A model generated the notes under the pieces. It ran no database searches. It had not been told where the DNA came from and saw only the letters and a program-made list of their open reading frames with translations. Source: Sphingomonas sp. JC676 (lineage in GTDB: Bacteria; Pseudomonadota; Alphaproteobacteria; Sphingomonadales; Sphingomonadaceae). Taken from it: a stretch of 64,000 bases of DNA. Positions 39,098-47,175 of the stretch are shown here, one piece after another (the first letter of the stretch is position 1; each line of letters begins with the position of its first letter). The position numbers were made by a program, and so were the translations under genes. The stretch lies in the NCBI RefSeq assembly GCF_014489075.1, contig NZ_JACTGR010000002.1:248001-312000 (forward strand). The letters run 5' to 3'.

Positions 39098-40414
39098 ATG
39101 ACCTCGGACAGCGTTGTGATCAGCCAAGATGGGCCGGAGACTCGCGAGAACGGGCTCGCCGAGGCTCGCCAGCTGCGCTTCCTGGAGCTGCTTGCCGCTA
39201 GCGCCGCCGACCTGCTCGACGCGAACGATCTTGGCTCGGCGCTCGACCGGCTGTTCCGGATGATCCGCACCGAACTCAAGCTCGATGTCTTCTTCCACTA
39301 TTCCTATGACGAGGATGCCGGCCTCGATCTCGCGGCGCATGGCGGGCTGACCGCCGACGAGGCAGAAGCGGGCGCCCGCATCCAGGTCGGCGAAGCAGTG
39401 TGCGGCTGGGTGGCACAGCATCGCAAGCCGCTCATCGCCAGCCATGTCCAGGATTCGATCGAAGCGCATGACGCATTTGCCCGGCGCATGGGGCTCGATG
39501 CCTATGTCTGCACGCCGTTGCTGCATGCCGGCAAGCTGCTGGGCACGCTCGCCTTTGGCCGGCGCGGCACACTGAGCTTCGACGAGACCGAGGTGCGGTT
39601 CCTGCAGACGCTCTCCAGCTATGTCGCGCTGGCGAAGCACCGCATCGGTACCGACGATGCGCTGCGCGCCGGCATCGCCGAACGCGAGCGCCTGCTCGCG
39701 GAGCGCGGGGACATGGAGCGGAGGGTGATCGAGCTGACTCGCGCGGGCGCGCTCGGCGCCATCGCGGCGACGATCGCGCACGAGCTCAACCAGCCACTCT
39801 CCGCGGCGGCGAACTATCTGTCGGCGATCCGTCTCGATGCGGACCCGACTGCGGATGCCACCCGCGAGCGCGCCGCCGCGGCGGAGGCGCAGCTCCAGCG
39901 CGCCGGCGAGATTATCCGCCGAATCCGCCGCATGGTTTCGCACGAGGACCTGACGCTCGAAGTCCACCTCTTGAAGCCGATCATCACCGAAGCGATCAAC
40001 CTGGTCGGCGCCGCCGCACCCGGGCAGCTTCCGCTGTTCCGCATCGAGATCGGCGACGCGGCATCCCGGGCGATGGTCGATCATGTCCAGCTCGTCCAGA
40101 TTCTCGCGACCCTGCTCCGCAACGCCGCCGAAGCGACCGAAAGCGCGGACGGTAGTCTCGTGATCGTCGAAACCCGTGCCCGATCGGCCGACGAGATCGA
40201 GATCCGGGTGATCGACAACGGCCCCGGGGTCGCCGCCGATATCCGGGAGGCGCTGTTCCAGCCGGGCCTCGGCACCTCATCGAGTGGATTGGGCGTGGGG
40301 CTCGCGATCTCGCGCAACCTGGTGGAGGCGCATGGCGGCACCATCCGCGTGGAAGATACGCCCGGCGGCGGCGCCACCTTCTGCTTCACGCTTCCCGCGG
40401 TTGCAGCCTACTGA
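39098..40414 (+). CDS. GAF-domain sensor histidine kinase
   Basis: 438 residues from ATG 39098. There is no membrane segment, so the protein is cytoplasmic. GAF domain about 25-180 (LFRMIRTELKLDVFFHYSY, GEAVCGWVAQHRKPLIASHV), a coiled linker about 185-215, the H-box AIAATIAHELNQPLSAAANY with phosphoacceptor H228, and a C-terminal ATPase domain (N-box LLRNAAEATESA, IDNGPGVAADI, GLGVGLAISRNLVEAHGG). The H-box is of the HELNQPL type typical of FixL-like kinases. No response regulator is adjacent. The open frame extends upstream through the terminator but is not plausible there. Confidence 0.9.
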   Translation: MTSDSVVISQDGPETRENGLAEARQLRFLELLAASAADLLDANDLGSALDRLFRMIRTELKLDVFFHYSYDEDAGLDLAAHGGLTADEAEAGARIQVGEAVCGWVAQHRKPLIASHVQDSIEAHDAFARRMGLDAYVCTPLLHAGKLLGTLAFGRRGTLSFDETEVRFLQTLSSYVALAKHRIGTDDALRAGIAERERLLAERGDMERRVIELTRAGALGAIAATIAHELNQPLSAAANYLSAIRLDADPTADATRERAAAAEAQLQRAGEIIRRIRRMVSHEDLTLEVHLLKPIITEAINLVGAAAPGQLPLFRIEIGDAASRAMVDHVQLVQILATLLRNAAEATESADGSLVIVETRARSADEIEIRVIDNGPGVAADIREALFQPGLGTSSSGLGVGLAISRNLVEAHGGTIRVEDTPGGGATFCFTLPAVAAY

Positions 40415-40911
40415 GTGACGTTCCCGGCGCTGGCGGGTGCCGAGTTGTTGCCGATGGGCTCGAGCCCGACCTCGCCAGCCGGCCCGGACCGCGCACACCC
40501 CGCCAGCACCCGCGCTCCGATCTTCAGTTCCGCAGTCAGTGGGTCGGTGACCGGGGGCGCCCCCTTTTCGGTGCACTCGGCGCGCGTCAGCGTGATCGTC
40601 ACCACGTCGCCGTCGGGCGTCTGTGTCGCGAACACGGCACGGTCGGCGTCAACCTTGGGAGAGACCGGATAGAGGTCGGTCACCTTGCCGCCTGCCCCGG
40701 CGAAATTGGTGTAGGTGATCCGCCCCGGCGCGATCTCGAGCGCCCAGAAGGGCGACGCGCCGCTGGCGCGCACCGGCTGCGACAGATCGACACTGCCAAG
40801 CATCGGCCCCTTGCGCAGCACCGGCGCCGCGATATTCGCGACGTTATCCGCGGATTCATCCGATCCGCACCCGGCGAGCAGCAGCGGCATGGCCAGCAAC
40901 AGGAAGCGCAT
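40408..40911 (-). CDS. putative lipoprotein of unknown function
   Basis: 167 residues from ATG 40911 (MRFLLLAMPLLLAGC, lipidated Cys15). The mature part resembles COG3650/MliC-like small periplasmic lipoproteins in layout (PFWALEIAPGRITYTNF, then GDVVTITLTRAECTEKG and a C-terminal CARSG), with a conserved Cys pair that may form a disulfide. An upstream in-frame ATG at 40932 is possible. Its 3' end overlaps the kinase gene by seven bases, tail to tail. Confidence 0.65.
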   Translation of the reverse strand: MRFLLLAMPLLLAGCGSDESADNVANIAAPVLRKGPMLGSVDLSQPVRASGASPFWALEIAPGRITYTNFAGAGGKVTDLYPVSPKVDADRAVFATQTPDGDVVTITLTRAECTEKGAPPVTDPLTAELKIGARVLAGCARSGPAGEVGLEPIGNNSAPASAGNVTQ

Positions 40912-40998
40912 CGTCGGTATCTCCAGTGGCATTGCCGATCCCTGCGCATCTCCCGGGTCGCGGTCAAGCCGGCGATTCTTGCTGTCCGGGATCACGAT

Positions 40999-41013
40999 GT
41001 TCTGTTAATGTTC
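40999..41013 (+). promoter_or_regulatory. LexA box upstream of dinB
   Basis: GTTC-TGTTAAT-GTTC is a perfect match to the alphaproteobacterial LexA consensus GTTC-N7-GTTC. It ends 7 bases before the dinB ATG, where bound LexA would block transcription start or elongation. Together with the gene identity this predicts SOS induction. Confidence 0.8.
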
Positions 41014-41020
41014 CGTCGTC

Positions 41021-42367
41021 ATGCCGGCTGCGACCTGCCCTGCCCCGGGATCCTTGCCCTTAGAGCCTCGCCCGCCGCTGCTCGCCTTCCCGCCCCGGCC
41101 GCTGCGCTGGCTGTTCCTCGATCTCAACAGCTATTTCGCCAGCGTCGAGCAGCAGCTCCAGCCCGAATTGCGCGGGCGCCCGGTGATCGTCGCGCCGGTC
41201 GATGCCGATACCACGGTCGCGATCGCCGCCAGCGTCGAGGCGAAGCGCTACGGCATTTCCACCGGCACGCCGGTCTGGGAGGCCAAGCGCAAATGCCGCG
41301 ACATCCTGATCACCCCGGCGCGGCATGAGAAATATGTCGAGTTCCACGACGCGATCGTCGCCGAGATCTGGAAGCACATTCCGGTCACCCAGGTCTGCTC
41401 GATCGACGAGGTGGCGTGCCGCCTGCTCGACAATGAGAACAACATGGAGGCGGCGGTGGCGCTCGCGCACCGGATCAAGGCGGGCATCCGCGCCCGGATA
41501 GGCGAGTGCCTGACGAGCTCGGTCGGCATCGCGCCCAACCGCCTGCTCGCCAAGCTCGCATCCGACATCCAGAAGCCCGATGGGCTGATCGTCTTCACCG
41601 CCGACGAACTGCCGCACCGGCTGTTCGACCTCAAGCTGCGCGACATTGCCGGGATCGGCGCCAAGATGGAGCACCGCCTTGCCCAGGACGGCATCCTCGA
41701 CATCCGCCAATATTGCGAGCGGCGCCCGCGCGACGCCGGCACCAGCTGGGGCGGCGTCAATGGCGACCGGCTCTGGTACATGCTCCACGGCGTCGACCTG
41801 CCCGAAAAGCCGACGCAGAGCCGCACGATCGGCCACAGCCACGTATTGTCGCCCGCCAAGCGCGGGCTCGAGCCGACCCGGCTCACCGCGCGCCGGCTCG
41901 CGCTCAAGGCCGCCAGCCGCCTGCGCCGCAAGGGCTATCGCAGCCGGCTATTGGTGCTCCACGGCAAGTTCGAGGACGACAAGTCCAACTGGCGCGCATC
42001 GATCAAGCTGCCGAGCACGCAGGACAGCTTCGTCATCCTCGCCGCGCTCGACTCGCTGTTCCCACGGCTGGCTGATGCGGGCCGCGCCCGGACGGGCGGC
42101 TTCCGCCTGCGGATGGTGGGCGTCACCCTGGCCGAGATCGAGGCGGTCGAGGGCGAACAGGGTTCGCTGTTCGGCGCGCTCGATCCCGACGACCCGCTCG
42201 CACGCGAGACGCGGACATTGGCGCTTTCCCGTGCTATGGACAGGCTGAACGAGAAGTTCGGACGTCATGCCGTCAGCGTCGGGCCAATGGGCGGCGGAAG
42301 GATCGATCGAGTCGGTACAAAAATCGCTTTCGGACGCATTCCGGAAATGAGTGAATTTCACGAGTAG
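41021..42367 (+). CDS. dinB: Y-family DNA polymerase (DinB / Pol IV type)
   Basis: 448-residue translesion polymerase. Catalytic residues are intact: D34 in LFLDLNSYFASVE and D129/E130 in the CSIDEVA motif. The steric-gate position is an aromatic (SYF). Helix-hairpin-helix region IAGIGAKMEHRL near 209-220. QGSLF (380-384) near the C-terminus fits a beta-clamp binding pentapeptide. A proline-rich N-terminal extension of about 28 residues precedes the palm. The LexA box upstream supports SOS control. Confidence 0.9.
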   Translation: MPAATCPAPGSLPLEPRPPLLAFPPRPLRWLFLDLNSYFASVEQQLQPELRGRPVIVAPVDADTTVAIAASVEAKRYGISTGTPVWEAKRKCRDILITPARHEKYVEFHDAIVAEIWKHIPVTQVCSIDEVACRLLDNENNMEAAVALAHRIKAGIRARIGECLTSSVGIAPNRLLAKLASDIQKPDGLIVFTADELPHRLFDLKLRDIAGIGAKMEHRLAQDGILDIRQYCERRPRDAGTSWGGVNGDRLWYMLHGVDLPEKPTQSRTIGHSHVLSPAKRGLEPTRLTARRLALKAASRLRRKGYRSRLLVLHGKFEDDKSNWRASIKLPSTQDSFVILAALDSLFPRLADAGRARTGGFRLRMVGVTLAEIEAVEGEQGSLFGALDPDDPLARETRTLALSRAMDRLNEKFGRHAVSVGPMGGGRIDRVGTKIAFGRIPEMSEFHE

Positions 42368-42489
42368 GCGCGCGGGGCCGCGATTTGCGCAACATGTGGA
42401 ACATCTCGCTGCGTCGCACAAATATTATGTGACTTTATATCCAGAATCACTTGACGATTCTTGCGACTCAAGGAAAAGCACCTTTCGCT

Positions 42490-42873
42490 ATGAAGAACCC
42501 CTCCCCGATCGCATTTGCCGCAGCTGCGCTTCTGGCGCTGGCTGCTTGTGAAAACAAAGCCGAAGAAGTCGACAGCCGCGCGCCGGACCCGATGGCGGAA
42601 GCGCTGAAGAACGCGCCGAAGGTCGAGCTCCCGCCGGCAGTGGCAGCGAGCAAGACGCTGCGCTGCGGCGATAACAGCCTGATTTATGTCGAATTCTTCC
42701 AGGGCGACAAGCAGGTCAATGTCCGCACCGAGAAGGACGGCAAGCCGACCATGCTCAAGGCGCCCGCCGCCGGCGAGCCCTATGTCGCCGACGGCGGCTA
42801 CAAGCTCACGGGCACGCCCAAGAGTGTCGACGTCACACTGCCGGGCAAGGGCTCCAAGACCTGCCACGCCTGA
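42490..42873 (+). CDS. small lipoprotein, function unknown
   Basis: 127 residues from ATG 42490. Signal with lipobox (LLALAAC, lipidated Cys20). The mature part has DPMAEALKNAPKVELPPAVA, then KTLRCGDNSLIYVEFFQGDK and a C-terminal KTCHA; the two cysteines may pair. The middle resembles the MliC lysozyme-inhibitor type fold (CGDNSLIYVEF, NVRTEKDGKPTML) but the match is loose. Monocistronic, followed by a terminator. Confidence 0.75.
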   Translation: MKNPSPIAFAAAALLALAACENKAEEVDSRAPDPMAEALKNAPKVELPPAVAASKTLRCGDNSLIYVEFFQGDKQVNVRTEKDGKPTMLKAPAAGEPYVADGGYKLTGTPKSVDVTLPGKGSKTCHA

Positions 42874-42898
42874 CATCGGTCAATCGGACTTAATTCCG

Positions 42899-42929
42899 GG
42901 CCCGGCGGGCATTCCCGCCGGGCCTTTTT
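42899..42929 (+). terminator. rho-independent terminator
   Basis: An 11-base perfect stem (GGCCCGGCGGG and CCCGCCGGGCC) with a CATT loop is followed by TTTTT. It terminates the small lipoprotein gene, 31 bases before the ParA gene start. Confidence 0.92.
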
Positions 42930-42960
42930 CATGCCAGCTTGCCTGGCGGAGGAGAAAAGG

Positions 42961-43683
42961 GTGCCGACGATCGCGGTCTATAGTCTGAAGGGCGGCGTGG
43001 GTAAGACCACGCTGGCGGTCAACTTGGCCTGGATCTCTGCCGTACGTTCGGCGCGTACCACGCTTCTCTGGGATCTCGATCCCCAGGCAGCCGCCACCTT
43101 CCTGCTCGGCGGGGACGGCTCTTCCAAGCACAAGGCCCAGGCGATCTTCTCGAAGGATATCGCCGCCGCACGGCTCGTCCAGCCGACCGAAACACCGCGG
43201 CTCGATCTGATTGCCGCGGACACCTCGCTGCGCGGCCTCGATCAGCTCTTCCACGATCTCGACAAGAAGAAGCGGCTGGGCAAGCTGCTCGGCGACGTGG
43301 CCAAGGCCTATGACCGCATCCTGCTCGATTGCCCGCCGGGCCTGACCGAGACCAGCGAGCAGGTGATGCGCGCCGCCGATCTGATCGTCGTGCCCGTTGT
43401 TCCCTCGCCGCTGTCCGAGCGCGCGTTCGAGGAAGTCGCCGCACATCTGAAAGGCAAGGCCGCGCTGATGCCGATCCACTCGATGGTGGATCGCCGGCGC
43501 AAGCTCCATGTCGAAGCGATCGAACGCAATCCCGATTGGCCGATCATTCCGTCCGCGAGCGTGATCGAGGCGGTCGCCGCGCGGCGTCAGCCTGTCGGTG
43601 CCTTCGCGCCGCGCACCGCGGGCGCCCAGGCCTTCGCCAATTTATGGCAGGCGATCGAACGCCGACTGGCCTCCAAGCGTTAG
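42961..43683 (+). CDS. ParA/MinD-type ATPase, orphan
   Basis: 240 residues from GTG 42961, preceded by GGAGGAG 8-12 bases upstream; an in-frame ATG at 42931 falls next to the terminator and was rejected. Deviant Walker A KGGVGKTT (10-17), LLWDLDPQAAAT, and the Walker B-like LLDCPPGLTETS. No ParB or centromere-like repeats are nearby, so it may position a non-chromosomal cargo or be a regulator. Six bases upstream of aat, so probably co-transcribed with it. Confidence 0.88.
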   Translation: MPTIAVYSLKGGVGKTTLAVNLAWISAVRSARTTLLWDLDPQAAATFLLGGDGSSKHKAQAIFSKDIAAARLVQPTETPRLDLIAADTSLRGLDQLFHDLDKKKRLGKLLGDVAKAYDRILLDCPPGLTETSEQVMRAADLIVVPVVPSPLSERAFEEVAAHLKGKAALMPIHSMVDRRRKLHVEAIERNPDWPIIPSASVIEAVAARRQPVGAFAPRTAGAQAFANLWQAIERRLASKR

Positions 43684-43689
43684 GATGAT

Positions 43690-44436
43690 GTGACGCACCG
43701 ACTCTCCCAGCAACACGATCTCGACCCCGATTTGGTCCTGCGTGCCTATGCGATGGGCGTGTTTCCGATGGCCGATCATCGCATCGCATCGAGCGTCTAT
43801 TGGGTTGAGCCCAAGCTGCGCGGCGTGCTGCCGCTCGAAGAATTCCATCTATCGCGTTCGCTCAGGAAGACGATCCTTTCCAATCGTTTCCGCGTCACTG
43901 CCGATACCGCGTTCGAACGGGTCATCCAGCTATGCGCCGAGAGCGCCGGCGATCGGCCCGATACCTGGATCAACGGCCCGATCGAGCGGGTCTTCATCGA
44001 GCTCCACCGGCGTGGCTTCGCGCATTCGATCGAATGCTGGGACGGCGACCGCCTGGCCGGCGGCCTCTATGGCCTCGCGCTGGGCCGCGCCTTTTTCGGC
44101 GAATCGATGGTCACGCGCGTGCGCGATGCATCAAAGGTCGCCTTCGCCCATCTCGTTGCACGATTGAAGGCGGGCGGATTCACGTTGCTCGATTGCCAGT
44201 TCCAGACTGAGCATCTCGCTTCACTGGGGGCGGTCGAGATCCCGCGCGACGATTATGTCGCGTTGCTGGGCGCCGCGCTCGGCGAAACCTCGGCCGGGCT
44301 CTCGCTCGGCGCGCCTTCGGTCGATGGCGACTTCTTCGCGCTCGACCGGTTCGATTCGCCCGGCGATCCGGCAGGCACGGTATCGGGTCCACTGTCGCGG
44401 AAGGTCATTTCGCAGCTCTTGGGCCAGACATCGTAG
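43690..44436 (+). CDS. aat: leucyl/phenylalanyl-tRNA--protein transferase
   Basis: 248 residues starting at GTG 43690. Aat adds Leu or Phe to proteins with N-terminal Arg/Lys, marking them for ClpAP. Family signatures: AYAMGVFPMADH, SVYWVEPKLRGVLPLEEFHL, ETFVNGPI-like TWINGPIERVF, ECWDGDRLAGGLYGLALG, FFGESMVTRVRDASKVA and LLDCQFQTEHLASLGAVEI. After the core (to about 190) the C-terminal tail ends VSGPLSRKVISQLLGQTS. The last 184 bases are antisense to the 3' end of the DUF2155 gene. Confidence 0.95.
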   Translation: MTHRLSQQHDLDPDLVLRAYAMGVFPMADHRIASSVYWVEPKLRGVLPLEEFHLSRSLRKTILSNRFRVTADTAFERVIQLCAESAGDRPDTWINGPIERVFIELHRRGFAHSIECWDGDRLAGGLYGLALGRAFFGESMVTRVRDASKVAFAHLVARLKAGGFTLLDCQFQTEHLASLGAVEIPRDDYVALLGAALGETSAGLSLGAPSVDGDFFALDRFDSPGDPAGTVSGPLSRKVISQLLGQTS

Positions 44437-44906
44437 ACCGGGTGCTGGACGACGTTGAGCGCAGGGCGCTCCTTGTAGAGCCAACCCGAGAAGACCCGGC
44501 GATAGCTCTTGTCGGGCTGCTGGACGTCGAGTTGGACGAAGGCGCCGGTGAGCTGGTCCGTCTCCCAGGGCGCGGTGCGCTCGCAGGCGCGCAGACGCAC
44601 GATCACGTCGTCGACCCGCGCCGCCTGGCCGGGCTTGAGCTTGAACTCGCGCGCGGCGCCGTTGCGCTTGTTGAGGATGCCGAGCGTCGCGACGCGATCC
44701 TGCATCGGCGTCGCCGCGGCGTCGATCGTGCTGCCGTCAGGCCCCACCGCCACCACTTCGGGGCCGGAGCGATTGCCCGGTGCATCGCTGGTGACGACGA
44801 TGTCGCCGCTGCTGCTGTTGTTGCCGGCCTCGGGCTGGCGACCGCCCGAACACGCGCCAAGGCCGAGCAGCAGCACCGCCGCCGCGTGTCCGGCGCGAAG
44901 CGTCAT
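44253..44906 (-). CDS. DUF2155 lipoprotein
   Basis: 217 residues. Lipoprotein signal (LLLGLGAC, lipidated Cys19), a low-complexity linker, then the DUF2155 domain (about 68-165: ATLGILNKRNGAAREFKLKP, CERTAPWETDQLTGAFVQLD, FSGWLYKERPALNVVQHPVY, DVWPKSCEM). A polar C-terminal extension of about 50 residues after the domain lies antisense to aat. DUF2155 genes commonly neighbour the NDUFA12 gene in alphaproteobacteria, as here (ATGA overlap at 44903-44906). Function unknown. Confidence 0.88.
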   Translation of the reverse strand: MTLRAGHAAAVLLLGLGACSGGRQPEAGNNSSSGDIVVTSDAPGNRSGPEVVAVGPDGSTIDAAATPMQDRVATLGILNKRNGAAREFKLKPGQAARVDDVIVRLRACERTAPWETDQLTGAFVQLDVQQPDKSYRRVFSGWLYKERPALNVVQHPVYDVWPKSCEMTFRDSGPDTVPAGSPGESNRSSAKKSPSTEGAPSESPAEVSPSAAPSNAT

Positions 44907-45295
44907 GCGTCGGGCGCCCAGGCCTCGTAATCCCCGGTGGCGCGGGCGCGGTGCCCGCCCTGCTCAAGCGCGCCGGGCGGGCGATAGGCAAGCTCACTGC
45001 CGGTATGGTTGGGCTCCCAGGGCTTTTCCCAGGCGCGTGGCGCGGGAAGCGCCTGATCGGGTGATTCGTCGATCTGATGGTGCAGCCAGCTGAACCATTC
45101 GGGGGCAACTCGGCTCGCATCGTTCGCGCCCTTGTAGATCACCCAGCGGCGCGTGATCCCGTTGGGATCGGTCCCGCCCTGATAATAGATATTGCCGAGC
45201 GAATCCTCGCCAACCTTGCTCTTGCCACGCAGGCCCAACCACGTGCCGAAGGTGGCGCCTTCCCACCAGGTGAAGCTTGACTTCAGGATTCCCAT
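44903..45295 (-). CDS. NADH:ubiquinone oxidoreductase NDUFA12-family subunit
   Basis: 130 residues matching the NDUFA12/B17.2 accessory subunit of complex I: FTWWEGATFGTWLGLRGKSK, VGEDSLGNIYYQGG, RRWVIYKGANDASRVAPEWF, WLHHQIDES and KPWEPNHTGSELAYRP. In alphaproteobacteria, as in mitochondria, it attaches to the hydrophilic arm of complex I. It is transcribed ahead of the DUF2155 gene with a 4-base overlap. Confidence 0.95.
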   Translation of the reverse strand: MGILKSSFTWWEGATFGTWLGLRGKSKVGEDSLGNIYYQGGTDPNGITRRWVIYKGANDASRVAPEWFSWLHHQIDESPDQALPAPRAWEKPWEPNHTGSELAYRPPGALEQGGHRARATGDYEAWAPDA

Positions 45296-45356
45296 GCGCG
45301 CCCCTTAGCGTGACCCGGCGGCTGGAGGCAACGCGTGATTGCTTATTACCGCTGCT

Positions 45357-45857
45357 CTATTGCCCCTGGCCCATCCAGCGCACCTTGTCGCCGGGTGTGA
45401 TGCCCAGTTCGGCAGCTCTGCCGCCATTGATCTCGAGCACTGCGCTAACCGGCTCGCCCGATTTCACCGGCGTTTCCGAATAGGGCACGACATTCTCGGC
45501 GATGCGCGCGATCGTGCCGTCGGGTCGGATGAAGATGATGTCGAGCGCGCTCGGGGTGTTCTTCATCCAGAAGCTCGCCTCGCGCGGGCCACCGCCATCG
45601 GCGGGATAGGGCGTGAAGATCATGCCGCCATCGGCCGGGATATTGGTGCGGAACATCAGCCCGCGCTCTTGCTCGGCGGCGGTACGCGCGACCTCCACGT
45701 TGAATTGCTTGGGGCCGGCGCTGGTCTGGACCGTCAGCGGAATCTGGGCAGCCGCCTGGGCGCTCATGGCATTGGCGCCTGACTCGCCCTTGCATGCGCC
45801 CGACATGAGCAACGCCGTGGCGGCAACCGCCGCAGCGAACCTACGCTTCACTATCAT
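45357..45857 (-). CDS. DUF192 family secreted protein
   Basis: 166 residues. N-terminal signal (AAAVAATALLMSGACKG, possible lipidated Cys22 though the lipobox is imperfect) and a DUF192 domain with FNVEVARTAAEQERGLMFRT, MIFTPYPADGGG, ASFWMKNTPSALDIIFI and VLEINGGRAAELGITPGDKV. The role is unknown. It follows the cold-shock gene by four bases on the same strand, so the two are probably one transcript. Confidence 0.9.
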   Translation of the reverse strand: MIVKRRFAAAVAATALLMSGACKGESGANAMSAQAAAQIPLTVQTSAGPKQFNVEVARTAAEQERGLMFRTNIPADGGMIFTPYPADGGGPREASFWMKNTPSALDIIFIRPDGTIARIAENVVPYSETPVKSGEPVSAVLEINGGRAAELGITPGDKVRWMGQGQ

Positions 45858-45861
45858 CGAC

Positions 45862-46446
45862 TCAATCGGTCCTTTCGACCGCCACGGCTAGCGGCCCTCG
45901 TTCGCCCGCGACGATGCGGGCCCGCAAGGGCTGGCCGGGTTCGACCTCCTCGATCTCGGCGCGCCGCAACGTCTCCATATGGACGAATATATCCGCGGTA
46001 TCGCTGTCGCGCACCAGGAATCCATAGCCCTTGAGACGATTGAACCATTTGACGCTGACCGGCTCATAGGGACCGGCCTCCTCGATCAGCTTGAGCCGTT
46101 CGGCGCGTTCGGCCGGGCGTTTGGGCGGCTCGACGGCCTGGCTGAGATCGATCGACTTGATCTCGCGCGCCTGAAGCCCCCGCTGGCGCTGCACGGCAAC
46201 GCATTCGACCCTTGCCCCCTCCGGCAGGCTGCGTCTGCCATGTTCCTGGAGCACCGTGAAATGGATAAGAATATCACCGGCTTCGCTGTCGTCAGCGACC
46301 AGAAAGCCGAATCCCCGAGTAACGTCGAACCATTTGACGACGCCGCAATAGATTTGCGCATCGCTGCCGTCTTCCGCCTCGAAATGAGGGGCATCCTCCG
46401 GAGTCACCGCATAGTCGTTCGACGCAAGCTGTTGGTCAGCACGCAT
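45862..46446 (-). CDS. double cold-shock-domain protein
   Basis: 194 residues with two CSD modules: about 33-95 ([29 protein letters not shown]) and about 128-193 ([29 protein letters not shown]). Both RNP1 (GFGFLV, GYGFLV) and RNP2-like (DILIHF, DIFVHM) motifs are present, so single-stranded nucleic acid binding is expected. Two-domain CSD proteins are characteristic of alphaproteobacteria. A 65-base gap separates it from recX. Confidence 0.92.
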   Translation of the reverse strand: MRADQQLASNDYAVTPEDAPHFEAEDGSDAQIYCGVVKWFDVTRGFGFLVADDSEAGDILIHFTVLQEHGRRSLPEGARVECVAVQRQRGLQAREIKSIDLSQAVEPPKRPAERAERLKLIEEAGPYEPVSVKWFNRLKGYGFLVRDSDTADIFVHMETLRRAEIEEVEPGQPLRARIVAGERGPLAVAVERTD

Positions 46447-46511
46447 TTGTTATCCCCCAAGTCGGCAACATTAACACAGCATTACCGGAAATGGGAATTG
46501 GTTTGTGAAGG

Positions 46512-47054
46512 TCAGTCCCGGTCCGGGGCAAGCAACGCTTCGACGCTTTCTCCGGGCTCCATCCTGACGATCTGCCGGGCGAGATCGAGGGCGTGGCCCG
46601 CCCGAATCATCGCCGCGATCTGCTTCTCGCGGAGCGGCCGATCCGCCACCTCGCGCGAGAACGGGCCGATCCGCCGCCGCCGGGCGAAGGCCACCGCGCT
46701 CGCTCCCGCATCGGCCCGGATGACCGGCGCCACCGCTTCGGCATCCTCACTGTCGATGCCGGCATGACGCAGCGCCTGGTTGACGCGGCGGGCGCCCAGC
46801 CCGCGCCGGCCCATCGCACCGGCGCGCGCCTCGGCGAAGGCGCGATCGTCGATATAGCCGAGTTCCGCCATGCGTTCGGCCAGCGCCGCGGGATCCGGAG
46901 AACTGGCCCCTGCCCAGCCGCGCTCGCGGATCTTGCGCTTCAGATAGTCGGTCAGCTTGCCGCGCGTGGTCGCGTAGCGCTCGACATAGCGCAACGCGAA
47001 ACGCTCGAGATCGGAAGGCTCTAGCGGGGGTCTGGGGCGCTGGGGGCGGGACAT
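46512..47054 (-). CDS. recX: regulatory protein RecX
   Basis: 180 residues from ATG 47054. RecX modulates RecA filaments. Three-helix repeats with FALRYVERYATTRGKLTDYL, RMAELGYIDDRAFAEARAG, RRGLGARRVNQALRHAGI, and the C-terminal MEPGESVEALLA. It is slightly long for the family and has a proline/arginine-rich start. recA is not in the window, so recX is unlinked here. Divergent from the acyl-AMP ligase gene. Confidence 0.88.
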   Translation of the reverse strand: MSRPQRPRPPLEPSDLERFALRYVERYATTRGKLTDYLKRKIRERGWAGASSPDPAALAERMAELGYIDDRAFAEARAGAMGRRGLGARRVNQALRHAGIDSEDAEAVAPVIRADAGASAVAFARRRRIGPFSREVADRPLREKQIAAMIRAGHALDLARQIVRMEPGESVEALLAPDRD

Positions 47055-47175
47055 GCGCCATGATTGTGCCACACTGGCAACCGATTTTGAACGACAGTGC
47101 GTAGCAGAGCCGATCGTCTATCGATGCGTTGTGGGGGCACAACGGCCTGCTTGCTCACAGGGGCACGAGAAAAGA

